28,714 bases of DNA from Burkholderia sp. Its GTDB lineage: Bacteria > Pseudomonadota > Gammaproteobacteria > Burkholderiales > Burkholderiaceae. The stretch lies in contig JAQGMD010000329.1 of the NCBI GenBank assembly GCA_028292565.1, forward strand, positions 1 through 28,714. The letters run 5' to 3'. Positions 1 to 8,022 of the stretch are shown in pieces. Position 1 is the stretch's first letter. Every line of letters starts with the position of its first letter. The position numbers and the translations under genes were made by a program. The notes beneath the pieces were generated by a model. The model did not search any database. It was not told the DNA's origin and was given only the letters and a program-made list of their open reading frames with translations.

Positions 1-6
1 ACCGCC

Positions 7-1047
7 ATGAACAAAAGGTTCTGGAAGCAGTTCGCCATTGCGCTGTTGCTTTTCCTCGCCGGTTATTTCACCTTCAACAGTAACCTGTTTGCCCAGACGC
101 TGGAAAAGCCCAGGGTCTCGATTGCGGTCGGCGGGAAGAATCTCTTTTACTATTTGCCGCTGACGGTTGCCGAGCAATTGGGCTACTTCAAGGATGAAGG
201 CTTGCAGGTGGAGATCAGTGATTTTGCGGGCGGCGCCAAAGCCCTGCAGGCGCTGGTCGGCGGCAGCGCCGATGTGGTGTCCGGCGCCTATGAACACACA
301 ATCAACATGCAGGCGAAAGGGCAGTTCATTACCGCTTTCGTGCTGCAAGGTCGTGCACCCCAGATCGTGCTTGGCGTCTCAACGAAGACCATGCCGAACT
401 ACAAGTCCGTCGCGGACCTGAAAGGCAAGAAGATCGGCGTCACCGCACCCGGCTCATCGACCAATATCATGGCCAACTTCGTGCTGGCGAAGGCCGGCCT
501 GAAGCCATCGGATGTTTCCTTCATTGGCGTCGGCACGTCGGCCGGCGCGTTGTCCGCTATGCGCTCGGGCCAGATCGATGCGATCTCCAACCTCGATCCG
601 GTGATCACGATGCTGCAGCAGAAAAATGATATCAAGATCATCGCCGACACGCGTACGCTGAAGGACACCAATGATGTATTTGGAGGGCCGATGCCGGCAG
701 CGACGCTGTACACCTCGGAAGCCTTCCTGAAGAAGAATCCGCAAACCGCACAGGCGCTGACTAACGCCATGGTGCGCGCACTGAAGTGGATACAGAAAGC
801 CGGTCCGTCGGACATCATCAAGGCGGTGCCCGAGAGCTATTTGCTGGGTGATCGCGCGCTGTATATCGAAGCGTTCATGAAGGTGCGCGAAGCGATTTCT
901 CCGGACGGGATGATTCCGGAAGCGGGTCCGAAGACGGCGTTGAGAACCTTGCAAACGTTTGAGCCAGAGCTGGCTTCCAAACAAATCGACCTGTCGAAAA
1001 CCTACACCAATGAAATGGTGAAGAAGGCGAACGAGAAGTACAAATAA
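7..1047 (+). CDS. ABC transporter substrate-binding protein, NitT/TauT (NMT1/THI5-like) family
   Basis: Periplasmic ligand receptor of an ABC importer for a small organic compound such as a sulfonate, nitrile or pyrimidine-like ligand; the actual substrate cannot be read from sequence. The 346-residue protein begins with a basic N-terminus and a hydrophobic segment (about residues 8-28) ending at NLFAQ, a plausible signal peptide. The mature part has the NMT1-like pattern: 'YYLPLTVAEQLGYFKDEGL', a 'GGAKALQALVGGSADVV' loop, 'DLKGKKIGVTAPGSSTN', and a 'GTSAGALSAMRSGQIDAI' second-lobe motif. It is complete, but only 6 bases precede the ATG, so promoter and ribosome site lie outside the window. 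The ATPase follows 64 bp downstream and the permease further on, all on the same strand. Family assignment is firm, ligand unknown. Confidence 0.9.
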   Translation: MNKRFWKQFAIALLLFLAGYFTFNSNLFAQTLEKPRVSIAVGGKNLFYYLPLTVAEQLGYFKDEGLQVEISDFAGGAKALQALVGGSADVVSGAYEHTINMQAKGQFITAFVLQGRAPQIVLGVSTKTMPNYKSVADLKGKKIGVTAPGSSTNIMANFVLAKAGLKPSDVSFIGVGTSAGALSAMRSGQIDAISNLDPVITMLQQKNDIKIIADTRTLKDTNDVFGGPMPAATLYTSEAFLKKNPQTAQALTNAMVRALKWIQKAGPSDIIKAVPESYLLGDRALYIEAFMKVREAISPDGMIPEAGPKTALRTLQTFEPELASKQIDLSKTYTNEMVKKANEKYK

Positions 1048-1111
1048 GGCCGGTTCCGGCGCGAGCCGGGACTGCCGATGGATGCCTACCTTTCGCCGGA
1101 ATGACGAATCG

Positions 1112-1921
1112 ATGATCCCTGCGCTTTCCCTCGACAACATCACCTGCACCTTTATCTCCAAAGACGACCGCTCGCAGCGTTACACCGCGGTCGCCGACAC
1201 CACCTTATCCGTCGCCCCTGGTGAGTTTGTCTCGGTGGTCGGTCCGACCGGCTGCGGCAAATCCACCTTGCTTAATGTAGGCGCCGGCCTGCTCGAACCA
1301 TCATCGGGAAGTGTGAAGGTTTTTGGCGAGGAACTCAAAGGCATCAACCGCCGTGCCGGCTACATGTTTCAGGCGGAGGCGTTGATGCCCTGGCGCAGCG
1401 CGCTGCAGAACGTGATTGCAGGCTTGCAGTTTCGCGGCGTGGATGAGGCGCAGGCCCGGCAGCTTGGGGAAGAATGGCTAGTCCGCGTCGGCTTGCAAGG
1501 CTTTGGCGATCGCTATCCGCATCAGCTTTCCGGCGGCATGCGCAAACGAGTCGCGTTGGCGCAAACACTCATTCTCGATCCAGACATCATCCTGATGGAC
1601 GAACCGTTTTCGGCACTGGATGTCCAGACCCGCCAGTTAATGGAAAACGAAGTGCTCGAATTGTGGAGCGCGAAGAAGAAGGCGGTTCTGTTCATCACGC
1701 ATGACCTGGATGAAGCGATTTCGATGTCGGACCGGGTGGTGGTTTTGTCGGCCGGGCCGGCGACACGCCCGATCGGTGAGTTCGTGATTGATCTGCCTCG
1801 TCCGCGCGATGTGGCTGAGATTCGTGTGCATCCGCGGTTTGTGGAGTCGCATGCGCAGATTTGGGGTGTGTTGCGGGAAGAGGTGTTGAAAGGTTATCAA
1901 CAGCGGAAGGTAAGGGCTTAG
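1112..1921 (+). CDS. ABC transporter ATP-binding protein, NitT/TauT family
   Basis: Cytoplasmic ATPase that energises the importer. Counting from the ATG at 1112 it has Walker A GPTGCGKST (residues 44-52), a Q-loop around Q87, signature LSGGM (139-143), Walker B ILMDEP (160-165) and the H-loop in 'FITHDLDEA'. These match TauB/SsuB-type ATPases, and 269 residues is the usual length. An ATG at 1082 would add ten residues (MPTFRRNDES) that look like translated intergenic sequence. The ATG at 1112 gives the conserved N-terminus 'LSLDNITCTF'. No strong Shine-Dalgarno is visible. The permease expected directly downstream is displaced by about 480 bp. Confidence 0.93.
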   Translation: MIPALSLDNITCTFISKDDRSQRYTAVADTTLSVAPGEFVSVVGPTGCGKSTLLNVGAGLLEPSSGSVKVFGEELKGINRRAGYMFQAEALMPWRSALQNVIAGLQFRGVDEAQARQLGEEWLVRVGLQGFGDRYPHQLSGGMRKRVALAQTLILDPDIILMDEPFSALDVQTRQLMENEVLELWSAKKKAVLFITHDLDEAISMSDRVVVLSAGPATRPIGEFVIDLPRPRDVAEIRVHPRFVESHAQIWGVLREEVLKGYQQRKVRA

Positions 1922-1954
1922 ATTGATTCGGTAAGACTCCTCGCGCCGGGTACA

Positions 1955-1980
1955 CTCCCTCTCCCGCGCGGGGAGAGGGG
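1955..1980. repeat. GAGAGGGG-type palindromic intergenic repeat, copy 1
   Basis: An almost perfect hairpin: arms CCCTCTCCC (1957-1965) and GGGAGAGGG (1971-1979) around a GC-rich loop, 34 bp after the ATPase stop. A downstream stretch with CACGCGATT is shared with the copy near 25449. It could act as an mRNA-stabilising or terminating hairpin, but there is no T-tract. It belongs to the widespread class of dispersed palindromes often found next to DUF559 genes. Confidence 0.75.
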
Positions 1981-2041
1981 ACATGTCCACGCGATTCGGA
2001 GACTGCCCAGGTATTTGCAATGGAGGGGTTAAAGTGTTCGC

Positions 2042-2388
2042 GAACCACGCAAGAATTAAATTGATACGAAGAAGGCCCTCAGGATGGCTTTACGTAGTCG
2101 TCGGTTAAAGGGGGGCTAAAGTTCCGCAGACAGGTTGCGTTGGGTAGCTACATCGTCGATTTCGTTTGCTTCGACAAGAGATTGATCATTGAGCTGGACG
2201 GCGGCCAACATGCCGATGCGATTGCATATGACGAGGCGCGAACCGGATGGCTTGAGTCGCAAGACTTTCGTGTAGTCAGATTTTGGAACAACGGCATGCT
2301 TACAAATTTGGAGTGAGTCTTGACTCGAAATTCCGAGATATACGAGCAGCCCCCTCACCCCAACCCCGCTCCGCAAGGGGGGAGGGGT
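2042..2388 (+). pseudogene. DUF559 (VSR-like endonuclease fold) gene remnant
   Basis: A decayed gene inside the ABC operon. From 2119 to the TGA at 2314-2316 one frame reads KFRRQVALGSYIVDFVCFDK, then 'IIELDGGQHADAIAYDEART' and 'FRVVRFWNNGMLTNLE', the classic DUF559 core. Upstream, in another frame, 2048 onward reads RKN-stop-IDTKKALRMALRSRRLKGG, the expected N-terminal part. It is interrupted by a TAA and joined to the core by a frameshift near 2115. Reading past the TGA gives '...PPHPNPAPQGGRG', the tail that such genes typically acquire from the adjacent palindromic repeat. DUF559 proteins share the restriction-endonuclease-like fold; their role is unclear. This copy cannot make a full protein. 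It fills most of the 484-bp gap between ATPase and permease. Confidence 0.85.
2350..2388. repeat. GAGAGGGG-type palindromic repeat, copy 2 (downstream flank of DUF559 remnant)
   Basis: The stretch CCCCTCACCCCAACCCC, a CGC loop region, and then GGGGGGAGGGG forms an imperfect hairpin. It lies 17 bp before the permease ATG. Together with the 1955-1980 copy it brackets the DUF559 remnant, suggesting that repeat and gene arrived as one unit. Confidence 0.7.
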
Positions 2389-2405
2389 AAACGGTATAAC
2401 TGGCG

Positions 2406-3257
2406 ATGTGGAACCTACTGAAACCGAACCATAAAAATCTCCGTGCCTGGCAAGTGCTGGTGCTGGTCATCTTCTTCGCCATCTGGCATTTCGCCACTCG
2501 CGATCCGCAGGCCGCCTTCTTCTTCGGTGAGCCGATCAAGGTGATGATCCGCATATGGCAATGGTTCACCGTGGGCAGCGGAAGGCTGGAAGTGGGCTTC
2601 AGGGATACGGTCTGGTTCACTCTCAATTTTCCTGCCGAAATCTATCCGCATTTGCTGGTGACGCTGACGGAAACGCTGCTCGCATTCGGCATCGGCACGC
2701 TGCTCGGGTTGGGATGCGGATTATGGCTGGCCCTGTCGCCGATCGCTTCCGCGATTTTCGATCCTTACATCAAGGCAGCGAACTCGATGCCGCGCGTGAT
2801 CCTTGCGCCGATCTTTGCGATGTGGTTCGGACTGGGTATCTGGTCGAAGGTGGCGCTAGCCGTCACGCTGGTGTTTTTTATAGTGTTCTTCAATGTTTAC
2901 CAGGGCGTGCGTGAAGTCAGTCCGGTGGTGCTGTCGAACGCGCGTATGCTTGGCGCCAGCCAGCGCCAGTTGCTGCGGCAGGTCTACCTGCCATCCGCAA
3001 CTTCGTGGGTATTTTCCAGTTTGCATACGTCGGTGGGCTTGGCGTTCGTCGGCGCCATCGTCGGCGAATATCTCGGTTCCGCCCGCGGCGTTGGCTACCT
3101 GATCCTGCAGGCGGAAGGAACGTTTGACATCAATACAGTTTTCGCGGGAATCTTGGTGTTGACCGCCTTTGCGCTGGTGCTGGATGGTGTGGTGGGTGTC
3201 ATCGAGAAGCGGCTGATGAAGTGGCAGCCGAAATCCGGCGAGACCGAGAAAATGTAA
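2406..3257 (+). CDS. ABC transporter permease, NitT/TauT (TauC/SsuC-like) family
   Basis: Inner-membrane permease of the importer, 283 residues, the normal size. The N-terminus has a hydrophobic helix (VLVLVIFFAIWHFA). Then come several membrane segments, including 'TLLAFGIGTLLGLGCGLWLAL' and 'VALAVTLVFFIVFFNVY', and the cytoplasmic loop 'GASQRQLLRQVYLPSATSWVFSSL' that couples to the ATPase (EAA-like motif, BPD_transp_1 domain). The ending 'FAGILVLTAFALVLDGVVGVIEKRL' is typical. The region before the ATG (ataactggcg) shows no clear ribosome site, and the DUF559/repeat insertion lies immediately upstream. Coupled expression with the ATPase may therefore be weakened or replaced by a new promoter. 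Confidence 0.92.
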   Translation: MWNLLKPNHKNLRAWQVLVLVIFFAIWHFATRDPQAAFFFGEPIKVMIRIWQWFTVGSGRLEVGFRDTVWFTLNFPAEIYPHLLVTLTETLLAFGIGTLLGLGCGLWLALSPIASAIFDPYIKAANSMPRVILAPIFAMWFGLGIWSKVALAVTLVFFIVFFNVYQGVREVSPVVLSNARMLGASQRQLLRQVYLPSATSWVFSSLHTSVGLAFVGAIVGEYLGSARGVGYLILQAEGTFDINTVFAGILVLTAFALVLDGVVGVIEKRLMKWQPKSGETEKM

Positions 3258-3270
3258 CTCTCGTTATTTA

Positions 3271-3309
3271 CTGAGCATTTGGCAAGTGAGTAACAGAATG
3301 AATGCTCAG
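3271..3309. promoter_or_regulatory. Inverted repeat upstream of osmC-like gene
   Basis: Nine-base arms CTGAGCATT (3271-3279) and AATGCTCAG (3301-3309) are perfect complements separated by 21 bases, between the permease stop and the osmC-like start. It may be an operator or a leader hairpin; a T-tract is lacking, so a classical terminator is unlikely. Function is inferred only from position. Confidence 0.4.
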
Positions 3310-3334
3310 TCCCATACATCAATATGAGGTGCCT

Positions 3335-3796
3335 ATGCATAAGTATGAAGCCACGATCACCTGGCACAGGGGCGAGCAGGATTTCAGCGACAATCGTTAC
3401 AGCCGCGCGCATGAGTGGATGTTCGATGGCGGCGCCTGTGTGACGGCCTCCTCTTCGCCATTGAGCGTTCCTGTGCCGATGTCGGACCCCGCTGGAGTGG
3501 ATCCTGAGGAAGCGCTGGTCGCTGCGACGTCAAGCTGCCATATGCTGTTCTTCCTGTCTAACGCAGCGAAGCGCGGTTTTATCGTTGACTCTTACGTTGA
3601 TCAGGCATCGGGCGTGATGGAAAAGGGTAGCGACGGCAAGATCGCAATTACACGAATTACCTTACGGCCAAAAATAGTATTTGCCGGCGATCGCCAGCCT
3701 GCGGCAAACGAGCTCGACGAGATGCATCACGAATCGCACGAGAAGTGCTTCATCGCGAATTCGCTGAAATCGGAAGTAGTGGTCGAGGCGGCATGA
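3335..3796 (+). CDS. OsmC/Ohr family peroxiredoxin-like protein
   Basis: Thiol peroxidase-type protein that reduces organic or lipid hydroperoxides in the cytosol. With the ATG at 3335 (preceded by GAGGTGCCT) it is 153 residues, the family length. Both reactive cysteines are present: C68 in 'ATSSCHMLFFL' and C138 in 'HESHEKCFIANSL'. An upstream ATG at 3302 would add eleven unconserved residues and lacks a ribosome site. The stop is 21 bp before the paiB-like gene, so the two are probably co-transcribed. OsmC and Ohr subfamilies cannot be separated with certainty; the 'MHKYEATITWHRGEQDFSDNRYSR' start is OsmC-like of the type common in beta-proteobacteria. Confidence 0.88.
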   Translation: MHKYEATITWHRGEQDFSDNRYSRAHEWMFDGGACVTASSSPLSVPVPMSDPAGVDPEEALVAATSSCHMLFFLSNAAKRGFIVDSYVDQASGVMEKGSDGKIAITRITLRPKIVFAGDRQPAANELDEMHHESHEKCFIANSLKSEVVVEAA

Positions 3797-3817
3797 GATT
3801 TAAACAGGAGATGCACC

Positions 3818-4447
3818 ATGTACGTACCGTCGCAATTTGAAGAGCAGCGGCCGGAGGTTCTTCGTCAGTTGATTCATCAGCATCCGTTGGGCGCACTGGT
3901 CACGCTCGGACAGGATGGTCTCAATGCGAACCATATTCCTTTTGAATTCGATCCTGGACCGGCACCATTCGGCACCTTGCGCGCCCATGTTGCGCGCAGC
4001 AACCCGGTGTGGAGCGATTTCGCGAACGATGTCGAAGCGATGGTCCTGTTCCAAGGGGCACAGGCCTACATCTCGCCTTCCTGGTATGCAACCAAACAGG
4101 AGAATGGCAAGGTGGTACCCACCTATAACTACATGGTGGTCCACGCTTATGGCCCGATGCGGGTGATCGATGACCCGGCATGGCTGCTTGGCCTGGTGGA
4201 ACGCCTTACCGGCCGCCATGAAGCGGACAGGGCGGGGCCATGGAAAGTGAGCGACGCACCACGGGATTACGTAGACAAGTTGTTGGGCGCTATCGTGGGT
4301 ATTGAAATCCCCGTCTCAAATCTGGTGGGGAAGTGGAAGGTGAGTCAAAACCAGCCGCCGGCAAACCGGGCCGGTGTTGCGAGAGGCTTACAGGAGGTCG
4401 GCGACGATAACGCGTTGGCGATGGCGCGTGCAGTCGGTCCGTCGTAG
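3818..4447 (+). CDS. PaiB-like FMN-binding split-barrel protein (putative negative transcriptional regulator)
   Basis: The 209-residue protein starts MYVPSQFEEQRPEVLRQLI and contains 'HPLGALVTLGQDGLNANHIPF', 'GTLRAHVARSNPVW' and 'AYISPSWYATKQENGKVVPTYNY', hallmarks of the PaiB family. The C-terminal half has 'GRHEADRAGPWKVSDAP' and 'GIEIPVSNLVGKWKVSQN', the usual family ending. PaiB was named as a repressor of sporulation and protease genes in Bacillus, but in proteobacteria it is better viewed as a flavin-binding protein of unknown reaction. AGGAG lies seven bases before the ATG. The TAG stop (4445-4447) is itself part of the GTAG foot of a REP-like repeat. Confidence 0.9.
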   Translation: MYVPSQFEEQRPEVLRQLIHQHPLGALVTLGQDGLNANHIPFEFDPGPAPFGTLRAHVARSNPVWSDFANDVEAMVLFQGAQAYISPSWYATKQENGKVVPTYNYMVVHAYGPMRVIDDPAWLLGLVERLTGRHEADRAGPWKVSDAPRDYVDKLLGAIVGIEIPVSNLVGKWKVSQNQPPANRAGVARGLQEVGDDNALAMARAVGPS

Positions 4448-4534
4448 GTTGGGATGCAATCCCAACATTCGGGACCTCGCTATGTCCCGACTCCTGCGTC
4501 GAGTAATGCAGGTTGGGATTGGCATCCCAACCTG
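4444..4534. repeat. REP-like pair (GTAG-hairpin family) between paiB and tal
   Basis: Two hairpins sit between the convergent genes. The first (4444-4466) is GTAG followed by arms GTTGGGAT and ATCCCAAC around GCA. The second (about 4508-4534) has GTTGGGAT/ATCCCAAC around TGGC and appears to be in opposite orientation. About 40 bases separate them. A GTAG foot next to a short palindrome, in inverted pairs, is how RAYT-mobilised REP/REPIN elements look. Either hairpin could also help end transcription. Confidence 0.75.
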
Positions 4535-4544
4535 GGGTTCTGGT

Positions 4545-5480
4545 TTAACGCAGCGCGTCGACTAATTTCTCCAGCTTCACCGCATCCGCGCAGACCAGGC
4601 GAATTCCCTCCGCCAGCTTTTCCGTTCCCATCGGATCCTCGTTCAGCATGAAGCGGAAAGTCTTCTCATCCAACGCCAATTTCTGCATGTCCATCGATTG
4701 CGCCGCTTCCGGACTGAGCTTGCGCGCAACCGGTGCTTCGGTCTCGGCCAGCTTCCGCAGCAGCTCAGGGCTGATCGTCAACAAGTCGCAGCCGGCCAGT
4801 TCGGTGATCTGCGACGTGTTGCGGAAACTTGCACCCATCACTTCCGTCTTGTAGCCGAACTTCCGGTAGTAGCTGTAGATCCGCTTGACGGACTGCACGC
4901 CCGGATCGTCCGCGCCGGTATAGTCCTGTCCGGTCGATCTCTTGTACCAGTCATAAATACGGCCGACGAAGGGTGAAATGAGCTGCACATCCGCTTCGGC
5001 GCAGGCGATCGCTTGCGGCATTGAGAACAGCAAAGTCATGTTGCAACGAATGCCTTCCTTTTGCAGCACTTCGGCGGCGCGTATACCTTCCCAGGTAGAC
5101 GCGATCTTGATCAGTATGCGCTCGCGCGGAATGTCCACGGCTTCGTACAATTTGATCAGGGCCCGTCCTTTTTCGATCGTGCCCTCGGTATCGAACGACA
5201 GGCGGGCATCGGTTTCAGTCGACACGCGGCCGGGTATCAGTTTCAGGATCTCGAGCCCGAAGGCCACCAGCAGACGGTCGATGATCTCCTCGGTGGGCTT
5301 GCCCGCATTTCCGCGCACTGCCGCTTCCAGCAGGGGCTTGTACTCATCCTTCTGCACCGCCTTCAGGATCAGCGATGGATTGGTGGTGGCATCGTGCGGT
5401 GCGAAGGCTTTCATCGCCTGAAAGTCGCCGGTATCGGCAACGATGGTCGTGTATTGCTTCAGTTGTTCGAGCTGGTTCAT
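4545..5480 (-). CDS. tal: Transaldolase
   Basis: Cytosolic pentose phosphate enzyme that moves a dihydroxyacetone unit from sedoheptulose 7-phosphate to glyceraldehyde 3-phosphate. The 311-residue protein from the ATG at 5480 ([20 protein letters not shown]) aligns by eye along its length with the E. coli TalA/TalB class. Motifs are '[10 protein letters not shown]' (about 30-39), '[15 protein letters not shown]', the Schiff-base lysine K125 in '[10 protein letters not shown]', '[11 protein letters not shown]', '[13 protein letters not shown]' and '[12 protein letters not shown]'. The open frame extends far upstream of this ATG (to 6146), but that part is a shadow of hexR. It is the last gene of the leftward pgi-zwf-hexR-tal set, 83 bp after hexR with a weak hairpin between. 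Confidence 0.96.
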   Translation of the reverse strand: MNQLEQLKQYTTIVADTGDFQAMKAFAPHDATTNPSLILKAVQKDEYKPLLEAAVRGNAGKPTEEIIDRLLVAFGLEILKLIPGRVSTETDARLSFDTEGTIEKGRALIKLYEAVDIPRERILIKIASTWEGIRAAEVLQKEGIRCNMTLLFSMPQAIACAEADVQLISPFVGRIYDWYKRSTGQDYTGADDPGVQSVKRIYSYYRKFGYKTEVMGASFRNTSQITELAGCDLLTISPELLRKLAETEAPVARKLSPEAAQSMDMQKLALDEKTFRFMLNEDPMGTEKLAEGIRLVCADAVKLEKLVDALR

Positions 5481-5522
5481 CGAGACACTCGGTAAATTGT
5501 CGGGAAAGTTATCTAAATAATA

Positions 5523-5541
5523 GCCGCTTTTGAGGCGGCCC
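5523..5541 (-). terminator. Weak hairpin between hexR and tal
   Basis: On the minus strand GCCGC-CTCAAAA-GCGGC is followed by TATTATTT. A five-base GC stem with an A/T-rich trail could partly terminate or process the hexR transcript before tal. Strength is doubtful. Confidence 0.35.
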
Positions 5542-5563
5542 CCATGCTTTTGATCAGTAGCTG

Positions 5564-6436
5564 CTAAGGCAATTTCGGCGCCTGCCGCAGAAAAGAATCG
5601 AACTGTACATCGAGTTTTTGCAGCGCCTTTTGTGCGTTTTGCATCTTCTTCCGGAATTCCGGACCACGCTTGAGCGCCAGGCCGACCGCCAGGATATCGA
5701 TGACCACCAGGTGAGCCAGGCGCGCCGAGATCGGTGTGTAGGGGTCGATGGCGAAGCTGAGGTCGATCGGCACCAGCACAGTAGCCTCTTCCGCGATCGG
5801 CGTTCCGCTTGGCGCGAGGGCAATGATGTCGGCGCCTGTCTTGCGCGCGATCTGCACACTGCGCAGGAGGGCTGTGCTGTTGCCGCGTTGCGAAATGGCG
5901 ACCACCGCGTCGCCGGGTGACAGCAGCGCCGCAGCGATATTGTGGATGTGCGGATCGGCGTAGGCCACCGTTGGTACGCCGGAGCGAAAGAACTTGTGCT
6001 GCGCATCCGCGGCAACTATGCCGGAGGTGCCCTGCCCGTAGAACTCGATCTTGTTCGCACGCGCAAGCACGTTGAGTGCGCGCTCGATCGCGCCTGCATC
6101 GAGGTTGTTGCGCAGGTCCAGCAGCGCATTGATCGAGCGGCTGCATATCTTGCTGACCAGGTCTACTGCAAGATCATTCTGTAGCGGCGGCTGGTCCGCA
6201 TCGGGCAACGCAAGCGCTAGCGTCTGGGCGAGCTTCAGCTTGAATTCATGCCAGCCGTCGTAACCGAGCGCGCGGCAAAAGCGTACGACGGTCGGCTCGG
6301 AGACTTGTGCGGTTTTTGCCAGCGCCGTGATGTTCTCGGCCACGGCTATGTCCGGATTCTGGAGGACGGCGAGCGCGACTTTCCGTTCCGATTTGGAAAG
6401 GGAATCGAGCTGGGTCCGGATTGAATCGAGCAGCAT
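5564..6436 (-). CDS. hexR: RpiR/HexR family transcriptional regulator of central carbon metabolism
   Basis: A 290-residue regulator with an N-terminal RpiR-type helix-turn-helix ('[24 protein letters not shown]', about 36-59) and a C-terminal SIS sugar-phosphate domain (about 129-255, with '[11 protein letters not shown]' and '[10 protein letters not shown]'). HexR proteins bind KDPG, which releases them from zwf, edd, pgi and related promoters. Here the gene sits between zwf and tal and faces edd-eda, and HexR-like palindromes are present upstream of edd and pgi. This supports the HexR call over other RpiR members. The zwf stop is 4 bp upstream, so translation is probably coupled. KDPG as effector is inferred from the family and context. 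Confidence 0.88.
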   Translation of the reverse strand: MLLDSIRTQLDSLSKSERKVALAVLQNPDIAVAENITALAKTAQVSEPTVVRFCRALGYDGWHEFKLKLAQTLALALPDADQPPLQNDLAVDLVSKICSRSINALLDLRNNLDAGAIERALNVLARANKIEFYGQGTSGIVAADAQHKFFRSGVPTVAYADPHIHNIAAALLSPGDAVVAISQRGNSTALLRSVQIARKTGADIIALAPSGTPIAEEATVLVPIDLSFAIDPYTPISARLAHLVVIDILAVGLALKRGPEFRKKMQNAQKALQKLDVQFDSFLRQAPKLP

Positions 6437-6440
6437 CGCT

Positions 6441-7913
6441 TTATATCTCGGGCAGGACTTCTTCGCGCCACTGCAAGCCGTCGCGGCCGATCAGTGCGCT
6501 GGCAGCCGGAGGGCCCCAGGTGCCGGCGGCATACGGGAGGGGATCTTCTTCTTCCTGTTCCCAGTAGTCGATGATCGGTTCCACCCATTCCCAGGCGGCT
6601 TCGAGTTCGTCGCTGCGCATGAAGAGTGTCAGTTGACCGCGCAGCACATCGAGCAGCAGGCGCTCATAGGCGTCCATGCGCGTCGTCTTGAAGGTTTCGC
6701 GGAAGTCGAGTTCGAGTTCGACCGGGCGCAGGCGCATGCCGTCGCCGGGCGTCTTTGCCATCAGGTTGAGATGCAGGCCTTCTTCCGGCTGCAAGCGGAT
6801 GACCAGGCAATTCGGTTCGAAGCTGCTGTTGGGTTGCGCAAAAATCGAATGGGGAATCGGCTTGAATCGGACCACTACTTCCGCCAGCTGGTCTGCCATG
6901 CGTTTGCCGGTGCGCAGGTAAAACGGCACGCCGGCCCAGCGCCAGGTATCGATTTCCGCTTTCACCGCGACGAAGGTTTCCGTGCGCGAACCCGGAGTAG
7001 CGCCCGGTTCCTTGCGATAGCCTGGGACCGCAGCACCGTCGACATGCCCGGAACGATACTGGCCGCGGATCACGTCGTGCCTCAGGGTTTCAGGCGTAAA
7101 GCGCTTGAGCGAGCGCAGCACCTTCAGCTTCTCGTCGCGCACCGCGTCGGGCGTAGCCGATACCGGTGGCTCCATGGCGATGATGCATAGCAGTTGCAGC
7201 AAATGGTTCTGCATCATGTCGCGCAGCGCGCCCGCGGTGTCGTAATAGTCCATGCGATTGCCGACGCCGAGCTCTTCGGCAATCGTGATCTGGACATCGG
7301 AAATCCATTCGCGCCGCCACAAGGGTTCGAACAGCACATTGCCAAAGCGCAGCGCCAGAAGGTTCTGCACGGTTTCTTTGCCGAGGTAATGATCGATGCG
7401 GAAGATCTGCGATTCGGAAAACACGCGTCCTACTTCGCGATTGATCTGCCGGGCGCTTTCGAGATCGCGTCCGAGCGGTTTTTCGAGGACGACTCGCGAC
7501 TTCGGCGTCGCTAGTTTACGCGCGTCGAGGTTGTGGCAAATCTTCGCGAACAAGCTCGGTGGGGTTGCGAGGTAAAACACGCGGGTTATCGAGGGATCGG
7601 TGCGCAGCGCATCCTCGAGCGGACGATAACTTTCGGCGTTGGTCGCATCGAAGGATACATAGGTCAGGCGGTTACGAAACGCGTCCCAGAAGCCTGGCTC
7701 GAACAAGCCCGATGCGATATGCGGCTTGGCGTTTTCGTCCAGCGCCGCCAAAAACTCTTCACGGCTCCATTCATGGCGGCCGACGCAGATGACGCGGGCG
7801 GTCGCAGGCAAGTCGTGCGCCCGGTCACGGGCGTACAGGGCGGGAATCAGCTTGCGCATGGCGAGGTCGCCGCCGCCGCCGAATAGGACCAGATCAAAAT
7901 CTGCGAGTGCCAT
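6441..7913 (-). CDS. zwf: Glucose-6-phosphate 1-dehydrogenase
   Basis: Oxidises glucose 6-phosphate to 6-phosphogluconolactone with NAD(P)+, the entry step to the Entner-Doudoroff and oxidative pentose phosphate routes. The 490-residue protein has the nucleotide-binding 'LFGGGGDLAMRKLIPALY' (about 10-27), 'EKPLGRD' (144-150) and the active-site signature RIDHYLGKE (172-180). The C-terminal G6PD domain follows, with 'FVAVKAEIDTWRWAGVPFYLRTGKR'. Length is normal. The start at 7913 fits family N-termini, although no clear ribosome site precedes it. A HexR-like sequence (7913-7927) overlaps the start codon. The usual neighbour pgl is absent. Confidence 0.97.
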   Translation of the reverse strand: MALADFDLVLFGGGGDLAMRKLIPALYARDRAHDLPATARVICVGRHEWSREEFLAALDENAKPHIASGLFEPGFWDAFRNRLTYVSFDATNAESYRPLEDALRTDPSITRVFYLATPPSLFAKICHNLDARKLATPKSRVVLEKPLGRDLESARQINREVGRVFSESQIFRIDHYLGKETVQNLLALRFGNVLFEPLWRREWISDVQITIAEELGVGNRMDYYDTAGALRDMMQNHLLQLLCIIAMEPPVSATPDAVRDEKLKVLRSLKRFTPETLRHDVIRGQYRSGHVDGAAVPGYRKEPGATPGSRTETFVAVKAEIDTWRWAGVPFYLRTGKRMADQLAEVVVRFKPIPHSIFAQPNSSFEPNCLVIRLQPEEGLHLNLMAKTPGDGMRLRPVELELDFRETFKTTRMDAYERLLLDVLRGQLTLFMRSDELEAAWEWVEPIIDYWEQEEEDPLPYAAGTWGPPAASALIGRDGLQWREEVLPEI

Positions 7914-7927
7914 GTTGTGAAATTACT
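7913..7927 (+). promoter_or_regulatory. Weak HexR-like site at the zwf start
   Basis: TGTTGTGAAATTACT matches the edd operator in 12 of 15 positions. It overlaps the zwf start codon, an unusual place for a repressor site, so it may be chance in AT-rich sequence. Confidence 0.25.
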
Positions 7928-8022
7928 GCTTTATCCTGGATCGGTATGAGTCCGGGGGACTCATTAAATTGTAGTGCAGGCACACGGAAAAAAGGCGGGG
8001 CCGTCTGCGGCCTCGTGGGCGG

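Noticed and set aside
5481..6146. Upstream extension of the tal reading frame
   Set aside because: The extra 222 residues are hexR sequence in another frame; the ATG at 5480 gives the exact transaldolase N-terminus.
6327..7190. 287-codon open frame on the plus strand
   Set aside because: Antisense to hexR and zwf, which are both certain.
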